Under the pieces are notes generated by a model. The model did not search any database and had not been told where the DNA came from. It worked only from the letters and a program-made list of their open reading frames with translations. Positions 29,063-38,336 of a stretch of 64,000 bases of DNA are shown here, piece by piece; the first letter of the stretch is position 1, and every line of letters begins with the position of its first letter. Source of the stretch: Streptomyces sp. NBC_01233 (GTDB taxonomy: Bacteria > Actinomycetota > Actinomycetes > Streptomycetales > Streptomycetaceae); NCBI RefSeq assembly GCF_035989305.1, contig NZ_CP108514.1:3162501-3226500 (forward strand). Reading direction: 5' to 3'. Position numbers and translations under genes: made by a program.

Positions 29063-30004
29063 CTAGAAGCCGAGCTTGCGGAGCTGCTTGGGGTCCCGCT
29101 GCCAGTCCTTGGCGACCTTCACGTGGAGGTCGAGGAAGACCGGGGTCCCGAGCAGTGCCTCGATGTGCTTGCGCGACTTCATCCCGACCTCCTTCAGGCG
29201 GGAGCCCTTCGGGCCGATGATGATGCCCTTCTGGCTCGGCCGCTCGATGTAGACGTTGGCGTGGATGTCGAGCAGCGGGCGGTCGGCCGGACGGTTCTCC
29301 CGCGGGATCATCTCCTCGACGACCACGGCGATGGAGTGCGGGAGCTCGTCCCGTACGCCTTCCAGTGCGGCCTCGCGGATCAGTTCCGCGACCATCACCA
29401 TCTCGGGCTCGTCGGTGAGGTCGCCCTCCGGGTACAGCGGCGGGCTCTCCGGCAGCAGCGGCGCGATCAGGTCGGCCAGCAGCTTCACCTGACTGTCGCC
29501 GACCGCCGAGACGGGGACGATCTCGGCCCACTCGAAGCCCAGCTCCTCGGCGAGCTGGTGGACGGCGATGAGCTGCTCGCCCACCACCTTGGACTCGACC
29601 AGGTCGGTCTTGGTGATGATGGCGATCTTGGGGGTCTTCTTGATCCCCGCGAGCTCCTTGGCGATGAACTTGTCGCCGGGGCCGAGCTTCTGGTCGGCCG
29701 GCAGGCAGAAGCCGATGACGTCGACCTCGGCCCAGGTGGTCCGTACGACGTCGTTGAGACGCTCGCCGAGCAGCGTGCGCGGCTTGTGCAGGCCGGGCGT
29801 GTCGACGAGGACGAGCTGCGCGTCGGGGCGGTGCACGATGCCGCGGACGGTGTGGCGGGTGGTCTGCGGCCGGTTGGAGGTGATCGCGACCTTGGTGCCC
29901 ACGAGTGCGTTGGTGAGGGTCGACTTCCCCGCGTTGGGGCGGCCGACGAAGCAGGCGAAGCCCGCACGGTGCGGGCTGGTGGACTCGGGGGAACGATCGC
30001 TCAT
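29063..30004 (-). CDS. era: GTPase Era (16S rRNA/30S maturation)
   Basis: This 313-residue GTPase has G1 GRPNAGKST, G3 DTPG, G4 TKTD and the KH domain IERPSQKGIIIGPKGSRLKEVG. Era binds the 3' end of 16S rRNA during small-subunit assembly. The ATG at 30004 matches the usual Streptomyces N-terminus; GGGGAGA lies 12 nt upstream and an alternative ATG at 30013 lies against it. Unusually, the upstream DUF916 gene reaches Era in the same frame without a stop, so a 644-residue membrane-anchored fusion is also encoded. Confidence 0.95.
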   Translation of the reverse strand: MSDRSPESTSPHRAGFACFVGRPNAGKSTLTNALVGTKVAITSNRPQTTRHTVRGIVHRPDAQLVLVDTPGLHKPRTLLGERLNDVVRTTWAEVDVIGFCLPADQKLGPGDKFIAKELAGIKKTPKIAIITKTDLVESKVVGEQLIAVHQLAEELGFEWAEIVPVSAVGDSQVKLLADLIAPLLPESPPLYPEGDLTDEPEMVMVAELIREAALEGVRDELPHSIAVVVEEMIPRENRPADRPLLDIHANVYIERPSQKGIIIGPKGSRLKEVGMKSRKHIEALLGTPVFLDLHVKVAKDWQRDPKQLRKLGF

Positions 30005-30997
30005 ACGGGCCATTCTCCCCGATGCGGCTCCCAGCGCCGACCAGATCACGGCAGTGAGGGCGAGCACAGTCGTGAGCAGGGGGTGCGCGGCGTGGGCTGC
30101 GCGGCCCTGAGCTGTGGTTCCTTCGGCCCGGGCGTGCACCGTCACCTCGGCCCATTCCGCGGCGGGCGGCCCCTCCCAGCGGGTGCCGAGCCGCACTTCC
30201 TGACCCGGCAGCAGTTCGGCGGGCAGCCCGGTGAGCTCGCGCTTCAGCAGGGTGCGGCCGAGGGCGCCGGAGGCGGTGAGGGCCGCGTGCGGGCGGAGGG
30301 TGACGTTGCCGGTGTTGTGGAGCGTGTACGAGATCTCCGCGCCCGCGCCGCGGCGGTGCACGGTGACCCCCTCGACGGCGAGGGCGGCCGCGGTCGGGCC
30401 GGTCACCCGCAGGTACACGCGGGCGGCGACGGCCTGCTGGACGCCGATCCCCTGGGCGGTGGAGGCGGGCCGGTCCTCCAGGGCCACGATGGCGCCGGGG
30501 TGGTCCCCGGGCTCCGCCCGGTCGGGGACGGTGAGGGTGAAGCCGACGCGGACCGACCCCCGGGCCGGTACGGTCACCCGCTCCCGGTCGAGCTTCGCCC
30601 ATGCGGCGGTGGCCCGGCGCGGCTCGTCGGGGCCGCGCAGCGCGAAGCCGCCGTCGCGGGCGGTGTTGTAGGCGTCGGCGGGGTAGAGCCGGAAGGTGCG
30701 GGGACGGTCGGTGCGGTTGGTCACGGTGACGGTGTCGGCGACGGCCTGGCCGGGTGCGGCGGCGAGGTAGAAGTACGGCCGCTGGCCGACGCCTGTCGCG
30801 GCGGGCAGCACGGACCACTGCCCGTTGTCCGCGGCCTCGGCCGGCGCGGCGAGCAGGAGGACGAGCCCGGCGGTGACGAGCAGGGCCACCGCTGCGCGGA
30901 GCCCGCCCCTTCCCGGAACCGCGCTCCGCCCCGGGAAACGGAGAAGGGGCGGGGCGGGGAGAGCTCCGCGCAGTGGCAGCCGCAGGCGGGGTGTCAC
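30005..30997 (-). CDS. WxL-interacting (DUF916-type) surface protein, reading into era
   Basis: Begins with a GTG that overlaps the stop of the WxL-like gene (GTGA). It has a signal peptide (VALLVTAGLVLLLAAPAEAA), then the DUF916 pattern PYFYLAAAPGQAVADTVTV, NRTDRPRTFRLYPADAYNT and VTVPARGSVRVGFTLTVPD, a second beta domain (SYTLHNTGNVTLRP) and a C-terminal helix (LLTTVLALTAVIWSALGAA). DUF916 proteins bind peptidoglycan and WxL partners in Gram-positives. There is no stop codon after the helix: the frame passes straight through ASGRMARMSDR into Era and ends at 29063. The boundary at 30005 is therefore only the point where Era begins. Confidence 0.78.
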
Positions 30998-32373
30998 GAC
31001 AGGGTCAGGGTCAGGACCGCCGTGTACGCCCCCGGCGGGGTGTACGGCGGGACCTGCAGGGTCACCGTGGCGTCGACCGTGAAGGTGCCGCCGACCAGCG
31101 GGGCGTCGGCGGTGGAGGCCAGGAGGGCCCCCTCCGGGCCGACCACACCCGCGCTGCCCGGCGTACAGGCGCTCTGGCTGCCCGCGGCCGCCGCGCAGGC
31201 CGGGGTCCAGGACAGGGACGCGCCCGGGATGCGCACCCTCCCCCGGCTACCGCTGGGGGGACCCCCACCGGGTCCCGTGAAGTCGGTGACCTTGCCGGTC
31301 AGGGACCAGCCGGCCGGGCCGCCGCGGGCGTCGGTGACGGTCACGGTCCCGATCCGGCCCGGGGCAGCGCCGCCGTCGCCGTACGGGACGGCGCCGAGGG
31401 TGATGTCCTCGCCGGCCTGGGTCATGCCGAGGGCGCCCGCTTCGACGGTGGCCGTGACCTTGCGGGTGCCCGCCGTCGTCGGGGTGGCGTCGATGACGGT
31501 GTACGCGGCCGGGCCGGAGCCCCGGCTCGCCGACCAGCCCGGGCCCTCGTAGGCGATCACCGCGGTGGTGGCCTTGTCCGTGACCGGCAACTCCACCAGG
31601 GCCGTGCCCAGTTCGTCGGCGGCGGCGCTCACCCGGTCGGCGGTTTCGGCGGCGCCGGCCCGTCCGGCCACCGTCACGGCCGCGCCCGGGGGGAAGCCGG
31701 CGGCGGTGACCTTGACCTTGGCGCCCGGCTTTCCGTGGGCCGCCGCGAGGAAGACGCTGCGCAGGTTGGCCGTGGGCAGCGCGGTCGCCGTCAGGCGTTC
31801 GGAGACGGGGGTGGCGGACGGCGCGGCGGCGGTGCAGACGGTGTCGAGGTCCAGCAGGTGGCTGGTGTGCAGGGTGTAGCCGCCCGGGGCGAGAGTGATC
31901 TCACCGGGCGCGGTGACGGTGAAGGTGCCGGTCATGGTGACGGCGGGAAGGGGCTCGCCGGCCCGGACGGGGTCGTTGCGCTTGGCCCCGACGACGGTGA
32001 CCTCGCCGCTCTGGGCGCCCGCCAGCAGGATCCGGCCGGTCGGGGTCAGCACGTCGGCGGGGAGTTCGCCGCCCGCCGCGTTCGGATCCAGGGGTGGCAC
32101 GGCGGGGGTCCGGAGCACCTGGTAGGTCACGGTGACGGTGTCGCCGACCTGCGGAGCCGGGTTGTCGACGGTGATCCGGGCGGTGGTCGGCCCGTCGGCG
32201 GGCGGGAGTCCGGCCTCCTGGGGCGGCAGGCAGTGCGTCGGGAACTCCACCTGGCCGGGGGGAGCCTCTCCCTCGGCCGCGGCCGGTGCGCTCAGAGCGC
32301 CCCCGGTCGTGGCGGCGAGCACCGCCATGCCGACGGCGGCCGGCCATCTCCGCTTCCGCGCCCCTGTTCGCAC
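30994..32373 (-). CDS. Secreted WxL-like domain protein
   Basis: This 459-residue protein has a signal peptide (AAVGMAVLAATTGGALSAPAAA), one or two Ig-like beta domains (DNPAPQVGDTVTVTYQVLRT; PGAKVKVTAAGFPPGAAVTV) and a C-terminal region GWSLTGKVTDFTG ... ASLSWTP ... LQVPPYTPPGAYTAVLTLTL that follows the layout of WxL cell-surface domains. The GTG at 32373 with AGGGGG 7 nt upstream is preferred to an ATG at 32421 that arises from the 299-bp repeat unit. It overlaps the DUF916 gene by 4 nt. A dispersed palindromic repeat (31236-31269) is inserted in frame, encoding PPSGSRGRVR. Confidence 0.68.
   Translation of the reverse strand: MRTGARKRRWPAAVGMAVLAATTGGALSAPAAAEGEAPPGQVEFPTHCLPPQEAGLPPADGPTTARITVDNPAPQVGDTVTVTYQVLRTPAVPPLDPNAAGGELPADVLTPTGRILLAGAQSGEVTVVGAKRNDPVRAGEPLPAVTMTGTFTVTAPGEITLAPGGYTLHTSHLLDLDTVCTAAAPSATPVSERLTATALPTANLRSVFLAAAHGKPGAKVKVTAAGFPPGAAVTVAGRAGAAETADRVSAAADELGTALVELPVTDKATTAVIAYEGPGWSASRGSGPAAYTVIDATPTTAGTRKVTATVEAGALGMTQAGEDITLGAVPYGDGGAAPGRIGTVTVTDARGGPAGWSLTGKVTDFTGPGGGPPSGSRGRVRIPGASLSWTPACAAAAGSQSACTPGSAGVVGPEGALLASTADAPLVGGTFTVDATVTLQVPPYTPPGAYTAVLTLTLS
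31236..31269. repeat. Dispersed palindromic repeat inside the WxL-like gene
   Basis: CCCTCCCCCGGCTACCGCTG followed by GGGGGACCCCCACC is, on the minus strand, the same family as the loop of the hairpin at 18192-18255 (shared core CCCAGCGGTAGC, then a G run). Here it is read in frame within a coding sequence. Confidence 0.5.
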
Positions 32374-32412
32374 TGCCCGCCCCCTGGGTTCCCTCGCGCC
32401 GAGCCCTGCGCA

Positions 32413-33010
32413 GGGGGCCATTCACGAGCGGGCGGCGGGAGAAGTCAATGCACGGATCCGGCATCAACTGATGGCCCATCAGGAGATGGCAGAGTGCCGG
32501 CTCCGGGCCCCTCTGCGCCCGCATCCCCACCCGCCGCGCGGAACGTGCGCCGGTACGCCGTCAGGCTCACCCCCAGCGCCGCCTGCACGTGCTTGCGCAG
32601 CGACTGCGCCGTCCCGAAGCCCGCCTCCCGCGCAACCTGTTCCATCGGCAGATCCGTCCGCTCCAGCAGCCGCCGGGCCCGTTCCACCCGCTGTCCGACG
32701 ATCCACTCGCCGGGGGCCATTCACGAGCGGGCGGCGGGAGAAGTCAATGCACGGATCCGGCATCAACTGATGGCCCATCAGGAGATGGCAGAGTGCCGGC
32801 TCCGGGCCCCTCTGCGCCCGCATCCCCACCCGCCGCGCGGAACGTGCGCCGGTACGCCGTCAGGCTCACCCCCAGCGCCGCCTGCACGTGCTTGCGCAGC
32901 GACTGCGCCATCCCGAAGCCCGCCTCCCGCGCAACCTGTTCCATCGGCAGATCCGTCCGCTCCAGCAGCCGCCGGGCCCGTTCCACCCGCTGTCCGACGA
33001 TCCACTCGCC
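32413..33010. repeat. 299-bp direct tandem duplication
   Basis: Bases 32413-32711 and 32712-33010 are identical except for one position (32611 G versus 32910 A). Each unit contains the last part of the AraC gene plus its 3' flank. The joint shows GGGG microhomology: the AraC sequence CCGGGGCTG is joined to the downstream GGGGGCCATT. Near identity means the event is recent. Confidence 0.93.
32445..32720 (-). pseudogene. AraC regulator, duplicated 3' fragment
   Basis: The first repeat unit encodes the last ~91 residues of the AraC protein (GEWIVGQRVERARRLLERT onward), that is, most of the second HTH and the tail, with GFGTAQS where the intact gene has GFGMAQS. The duplication joint supplies an in-frame ATG (MAPGEW...), so a small HTH peptide could be made, but no proper ribosome site is visible. 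Treated as a by-product of the duplication. Confidence 0.75.
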
Positions 33011-33793
33011 GGGGCTGATCCCGGCCTCCTCCCGGAACCTGCGCGTGAACGTCCGTACCGACATGGCCTCCTGCCGGGCCAGGTCGACCAGCCGTACCGG
33101 CTCGTGCAGCCGGTCCAGCACCCAGGCGCGGGCCGCCGCGGTGCTGGCCAGCTGCGGCTGCGGCACCGGGCGTTCGATGAACTGGGCCTGCCCGCCGTCC
33201 CGGTGCGGCGGCACGACGGTCCGCCGGGCCACGTCGTTGGCGACGGCCGCTCCGTGGTCACGGCGCACGATGTGCAGGCACAGGTCGATGCCGGCGGCGA
33301 CCCCGGCCGAGGTCAGCACGTCCCCGTCGTCCGTGTAGAGCACGCCGGCGTCCACCCGCACGGACGGGAAGAGCCGCTGGAAGTGCTCGGCGTGGAACCA
33401 GTGGGTGGTGGCCGGGCGGCCGTCCAGGAAACCGGCGGCGGCCAGCACGTACCCGCCCGTGCAGATGGAGACGAGCCGCGTCCCTGGCCGGATGTGCGCG
33501 AGCGCCGCGGCGAGCTCGTCGCTCAGCCGGCCCTCCTCGTACACCGGCCCCAGCTCGTACGAGGCGGGCACCACCACGGTGTCGGCCGTGGCCAGCAGCT
33601 CGGGGCCGTGCTCGACCTGGACCGCGAAATCGGCGTCCGTGCGCACCGGCCCGGCGGCCAGGGCGCAGGTGAGGATCTCGTACAGCGGCTCTCCGGCGGG
33701 ATCCTTGGCACGGCCGAAGATCCGGTGCGGGATCCCGAGCTCGAAGGGCAGCAGCCCGGTGAGCGCAAGGACGACGACACGGTGAGGGGCCAT
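32744..33793 (-). CDS. AraC-family regulator with DJ-1/PfpI-like N-terminal domain
   Basis: This 349-residue protein has residues 1-190 as a class I glutamine amidotransferase-like (DJ-1/PfpI) domain (VVVLALTGLLPFELGIPHRI; the nucleophile-elbow Cys in RLVSICTGGYVLAAAG), followed by a double HTH (LARQEAMSVRTFTRRFREEA; DLPMEQVAREAGFGMAQSL). This is the FtrA/GlxA arrangement. The ATG at 33793 is where homology begins; the longer frame to 33904 is unsupported. Its last 80-90 codons lie in the 299-bp tandem repeat. Targets are unknown; the WxL pair lies just downstream on the same strand. Confidence 0.9.
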   Translation of the reverse strand: MAPHRVVVLALTGLLPFELGIPHRIFGRAKDPAGEPLYEILTCALAAGPVRTDADFAVQVEHGPELLATADTVVVPASYELGPVYEEGRLSDELAAALAHIRPGTRLVSICTGGYVLAAAGFLDGRPATTHWFHAEHFQRLFPSVRVDAGVLYTDDGDVLTSAGVAAGIDLCLHIVRRDHGAAVANDVARRTVVPPHRDGGQAQFIERPVPQPQLASTAAARAWVLDRLHEPVRLVDLARQEAMSVRTFTRRFREEAGISPGEWIVGQRVERARRLLERTDLPMEQVAREAGFGMAQSLRKHVQAALGVSLTAYRRTFRAAGGDAGAEGPGAGTLPSPDGPSVDAGSVH

Positions 33794-34496
33794 GGCCCAA
33801 TCGTATCGAAGGGTGTCGTTCAGGCCACTGTCGTACGGGGCCCTCGCGGCCGGAGGCTGTCCGCGTGACCCAGACAGCCCCCACCCCCGGCCCCGGATGG
33901 TCATCCGGCGCCGTCAGCCTCCGGCGGTCGGACGGGATACGGCCTGAGCCACGCGGGCCACCGCGCCCCGGGCAGCGGCGCGTGCCATGCGGGCCGGCGC
34001 CGCCGTACACCGGGCGTCATGCGCCCACCGCCCGCCGGACGGTGAGCCAAGAACCGGCCCCCGGGAACGGACCCGGCCGCTCGGCGCGAGCCGCCAGGTC
34101 CCACCGGCTGAGTGCCCCGGCTCTGCCCGTCCTACCGGGGAGCGGACCCGGCCGGGGCTCCGTGCTGGGCCGAAGGGGCGCGCCAGGGCCGCGGAGCCTC
34201 CGGCCCCGGGGACCGACCCGGCCACTCGGCACGACCCCGAGCACCCGCCCCGCACACGAGCCGTACGGCTCTCCGGACGGCACCACCCGCCGCCCGCCGC
34301 CCGCCGGGCGGTAAGCCGAGAGCCGGCCCCGGGAACGGCCCCGGCAGCTCGGGCGCGAGCCCGGTTCTCGGCCCCGCGCGCGGCCTGCACGAGCAGGCAG
34401 ACGTACGGGTGGCCGGACGGCCCGGGTTCGTGTCCGCGGCCCCCTGCCGAGGGCCGCCCCCACGGCGGCCCGTGGGGTTCAGGTCCCGCCGGAAGG
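33794..34496. other. 700-bp gene-free region with degenerate repeats
   Basis: No frame here has a product I can recognise. The composition is extreme GC with recurring CCCGGGAACGG.CCCGGC.GCTCGG.GCGAGCC blocks. It contains the AraC upstream region and separates the accessory insert from the CDA-like gene. Confidence 0.5.
34026..34360. repeat. Degenerate non-coding repeats
   Basis: A 67-bp block at 34026-34092 is repeated with roughly 85% identity at 34294-34360 (both run from CCGCCCGCCGG to GCGCGAGCC). Partial versions of the CCGGGGA.CGACCCGGCC core occur at about 34134-34160 and 34203-34233. Intergenic; function unknown. Confidence 0.5.
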
Positions 34497-34853
34497 CTAG
34501 TGGCCCGCCGGGGTGGTGGACTTCAGGGTGCCGTCCGGGGCTGCCAGCAGCACCGGGGTGTCCGGGCCGCCCAGGTCGCGGACGGCCGCGCGGTCGGCCT
34601 CGGCGGGGGCGTCGGCGGCGCTGACCACGGCCGCGGCCTCCAGGGAGCGCGCGCCGCTCGCCACGGCCATCGCGACCGCGGTCTGCAGCGCGCTCAGCTT
34701 CAGGGAGTCGAGCTCCACCGTCCCGGCGACGTACGTGCGGCCCGTCTCGTCGCGCACCGCCGCCCCCTCGGGCACCCCGTTGCGGGCCCGGGCGCTGCGC
34801 GCCAGCGTGATGATCTTGCTGTCCTCGGGGTCGATCCCGGTGCTCTCGGTCAT
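34497..34853 (-). CDS. Cytidine-deaminase-like protein lacking catalytic motifs
   Basis: This 118-residue protein occupies the cytidine deaminase slot next to era that is common in Streptomyces. The pattern DSKIITLARSARARNG, LSALQTAVAMAVASGA follows the CDA fold, but the zinc-site motifs (HAE or CAE and PCxxC) are absent: where C/HAE should be, the sequence reads LKLSALQTA. It is therefore unlikely to deaminate cytidine by the usual mechanism. The ATG at 34853 has GAAAG upstream. It is separated from era by the WxL/AraC insert. Confidence 0.65.
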   Translation of the reverse strand: MTESTGIDPEDSKIITLARSARARNGVPEGAAVRDETGRTYVAGTVELDSLKLSALQTAVAMAVASGARSLEAAAVVSAADAPAEADRAAVRDLGGPDTPVLLAAPDGTLKSTTPAGH

Positions 34854-34963
34854 GGGCGAAAGCATAGGGAGCGCCCCGGCCGGGCCGCGCGACGACCCCG
34901 CCACGGCGCTCCGGACACGGCCGGGCGCACGGCCGGACTGGGGGGCCGGGCTCGGGGCCGACC

Positions 34964-35326
34964 TCACGGCCGGTCGAGCTTCAGCCGCTCCGCCCGCGGC
35001 AGCCCGGCGACGACCAGGTCGTACGAGTCCTCCACCAGCTCCCGGACCAGCTGGTCCGGCAGACCGCCCGGCCCGCCCACCGCCACCGTGTTCCAGTGCC
35101 GCTTGTTCATGTGGTAGCCCGGCACGATCGCCTCGTGCTCCTCGCGCAGCCGCACCGCCAGCTCCGGCTCGCACTTGAGGTTGACCTTCAGCGGCTCCCG
35201 GTCCAGCGCCGAGAGCGCGAACACCTTGCCCAGCACCTTGAACACCGAGGTCTCCGGGGTGAAGGGGAACTCCTCCACCGCCGCGTTGAAGCCCAGACAG
35301 AATTCCCGCAGCTCCGCCGGGGTCAT
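34964..35326 (-). CDS. MmcQ/YjbR-family DNA-binding protein
   Basis: This 120-residue protein has the YjbR/CyaY-like fold pattern: LREFCLGFNAAVEEFPFTPE, FKVLGKVFALSALD, LNLKCEPELAVRLREEH-type core and GYHMNKRHWNTVAVGG near the middle. The ATG at 35326 overlaps the TGA of the CBS-domain gene (ATGA), so it is co-translated with it. The fold is considered a double-wing DNA-binding type; the role is unknown. Confidence 0.88.
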   Translation of the reverse strand: MTPAELREFCLGFNAAVEEFPFTPETSVFKVLGKVFALSALDREPLKVNLKCEPELAVRLREEHEAIVPGYHMNKRHWNTVAVGGPGGLPDQLVRELVEDSYDLVVAGLPRAERLKLDRP

Positions 35327-36627
35327 TCCCCCTCCTCCCCCGCGGCCTCCGCCGCGGCCACCGGTTCCACCAGCACCGTCACGATCTTGTTCCGCCGTCC
35401 GGCCGGGGACTCGGCCGTCAGCCGCAGCGGACGCCCGTCCGGCAGTTCCACCAGCGCCGAGGCGCCCGCGATCGGGACCCGCCCCAGCGCCTTCGCCAGC
35501 AGGCCGCCGACCGTCTCCACGTCCTCGTCGTCGAAGGCCTCGACCTTGAACAGCTCGCCGAGGTCGGTGATGTCGAGGCGCGCCGTGACCCGGTAGCGGT
35601 CCTCGCCCAGGTCCTCGACCGGCGGGAGCTCCCGGTCGTACTCGTCCGTGATCTCGCCGACGATCTCCTCGAGGATGTCCTCGATGGTGACGATGCCGGC
35701 CGTGCCGCCGTACTCGTCGATGACGACGGCGACGTGGTTGCGCACCTGCTGCATCTCGCGCAGCAGGTCGCCCGCGTTCTTGGTGTCCGGCACGAAGACG
35801 GCCGCCCGCATCGCCGTGGAGACCAGGCCGGACTCCGCCTCGCGGCTGATGTGGGTCTTGCGGACCAGGTCCTTCAGGTAGACGATCCCGACGATGTCGT
35901 CCTCGTTCTCCCCGGTCACCGGGATGCGCGAGAAGCCGGACCGCAGCGCCAGCGTGGTCGCCTGACGGACCGTCTTGTACCGCTCGATGCAGACCAGGTC
36001 GGTGCGCGGCACCATCACCTCGCGCACCAGGGTGTCGCCGAGCTCGAAGACCTGGTGCACCATCCGGCGCTCGTCGTCCTCGATCAGCGATTCCTTCTCC
36101 GCGAGGTCCACCATCGCGCGCAGCTCCGCCTCGGAGGCGAACGGCCCCTTGCGGAAGCCCTTTCCGGGCGTGAGCGCGTTGCCGATGAGGATCAGCAGCT
36201 GCGGGATCGGCCCCATCACCCGGGCGAGCGGTACGAGGACGTACGCGGCCGCGGTCGAGGTGTTCAGCGGGTGCTGGCGGCCGATCGTGCGCGGGGAGAC
36301 GCCGACGGCGACGAAGGAGACGAGCACCATCACGGCGATGGCCACGAGCAGCGCGGTCCAATTCTCGCCGAACTCGTCGAGGCAGACGTAGGTGACGAGC
36401 ACTCCTGCCGCCATCTCGCAGGTGACCCGGACCAGCAGCGCCACGTTGAGGTAGCGGGTGGGGTCGCCGGCGACCTGGGCGAGCTTCTCGCTGCCGCGCC
36501 GGCCCTCCCGCACGGCCTGCTCGGCGCGGAAGATCGAAATGCGGGCGATGCCGGACTCCGCGCAGGCCGCGAACCAGGCCACGACCACCAGCAGCACCGC
36601 TCCGGTGATCAGCTGCGCGGCGTTCAC
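35323..36627 (-). CDS. CNNM/CorC-type transporter-associated protein (DUF21, CBS pair, CorC_HlyC)
   Basis: This 434-residue protein has an N-terminal DUF21 membrane domain with three to four helices ([40 protein letters not shown]), then two CBS motifs ([40 protein letters not shown]) and a C-terminal CorC_HlyC domain ([20 protein letters not shown]). Such proteins are linked to magnesium efflux. The start is GTG at 36627, overlapping the ybeY stop. It is part of the coupled run phoH-ybeY-CBS-mmcQ. Confidence 0.93.
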   Translation of the reverse strand: MNAAQLITGAVLLVVVAWFAACAESGIARISIFRAEQAVREGRRGSEKLAQVAGDPTRYLNVALLVRVTCEMAAGVLVTYVCLDEFGENWTALLVAIAVMVLVSFVAVGVSPRTIGRQHPLNTSTAAAYVLVPLARVMGPIPQLLILIGNALTPGKGFRKGPFASEAELRAMVDLAEKESLIEDDERRMVHQVFELGDTLVREVMVPRTDLVCIERYKTVRQATTLALRSGFSRIPVTGENEDDIVGIVYLKDLVRKTHISREAESGLVSTAMRAAVFVPDTKNAGDLLREMQQVRNHVAVVIDEYGGTAGIVTIEDILEEIVGEITDEYDRELPPVEDLGEDRYRVTARLDITDLGELFKVEAFDDEDVETVGGLLAKALGRVPIAGASALVELPDGRPLRLTAESPAGRRNKIVTVLVEPVAAAEAAGEEGE

Positions 36628-37121
36628 GAGACGGTGGGCGCCGGCGAGGGACCCGTCATGCCGCGCTCACCGCGCCAGCCGTCGACGATGGCCGCCTGCA
36701 GGCCGAACATCTCGGCCTTCTCGTCCGGCTCCTCGTGGTCGTAGCCGAGCAGGTGCAGCACTCCGTGGACGGTCAGGAGCTGGAGCTCCTCGTCCATGGA
36801 GTGCTGCGTCGGGGCTTCCTCGCCCTGCCTCTTGGCGACCTCGGGACAGAGCACGATGTCACCGAGGAGCCCCTGCGGGGGCTCCTCGTCGTCCTTGGTC
36901 GGCGGACGGAGCTCGTCCATCGGGAAGGACATGACGTCGGTCGGACCGGGCAGATCCATCCACTGGATGTGGAGCGCCTCCATGGCGTCCTCGTCGATGA
37001 CGATGACGGAGAGCTCGGAGAGCGGGTGGATCCGCATCCGGGTGAGCGCGTAGCGGGCGATGTCGAGGATCGCCTGCTCGTCGACCTCGGTTCCGGACTC
37101 GTTGTTGACGTCGATCGACAT
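36624..37121 (-). CDS. ybeY: Endoribonuclease YbeY (16S rRNA maturation, ribosome quality control)
   Basis: This 165-residue protein has the zinc motif [16 protein letters not shown], the three-histidine signature of YbeY, and [10 protein letters not shown]. The ATG at 37121 matches the usual N-terminus ([10 protein letters not shown]). It lies 13 bp after phoH and overlaps the CBS gene start. PhoH-YbeY neighbourhood is conserved widely and supports an RNA-processing role. Confidence 0.95.
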   Translation of the reverse strand: MSIDVNNESGTEVDEQAILDIARYALTRMRIHPLSELSVIVIDEDAMEALHIQWMDLPGPTDVMSFPMDELRPPTKDDEEPPQGLLGDIVLCPEVAKRQGEEAPTQHSMDEELQLLTVHGVLHLLGYDHEEPDEKAEMFGLQAAIVDGWRGERGMTGPSPAPTVS

Positions 37122-37134
37122 GGTGCGCTGGGTT

Positions 37135-38178
<1,044 letters not shown>

Positions 38179-38336
38179 GGGCCGGCACTGTGGCCTGCAC
38201 ATACCTCCCGCTGAGGGGCCGCACCGATCGACGACCTCCGGAATACCAAGCCTACGTCGCCGCCGCGGCTTCCCCGAGAGGTTTTACGCCCCCTCCGCGC
38301 GATCCCCGGGACGCCACGGCCCCCCGGGTCGTCCGG

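Noticed and set aside
28173..30818. 881-codon minus-strand frame across the GNAT/methyltransferase and era region
   Set aside because: Proline/arginine-rich translation without motifs; it overlaps several well-supported genes in other frames.
32413..33010. Template/variable repeat of a diversity-generating retroelement or a CRISPR-like array
   Set aside because: There are only two 299-bp units with one G/A difference, no reverse transcriptase nearby and no spacers.
33865..34463. Open frames in the gap after the AraC gene
   Set aside because: All three frames of both strands give Pro/Gly/Arg-rich sequence explained by the GC-rich repeats.
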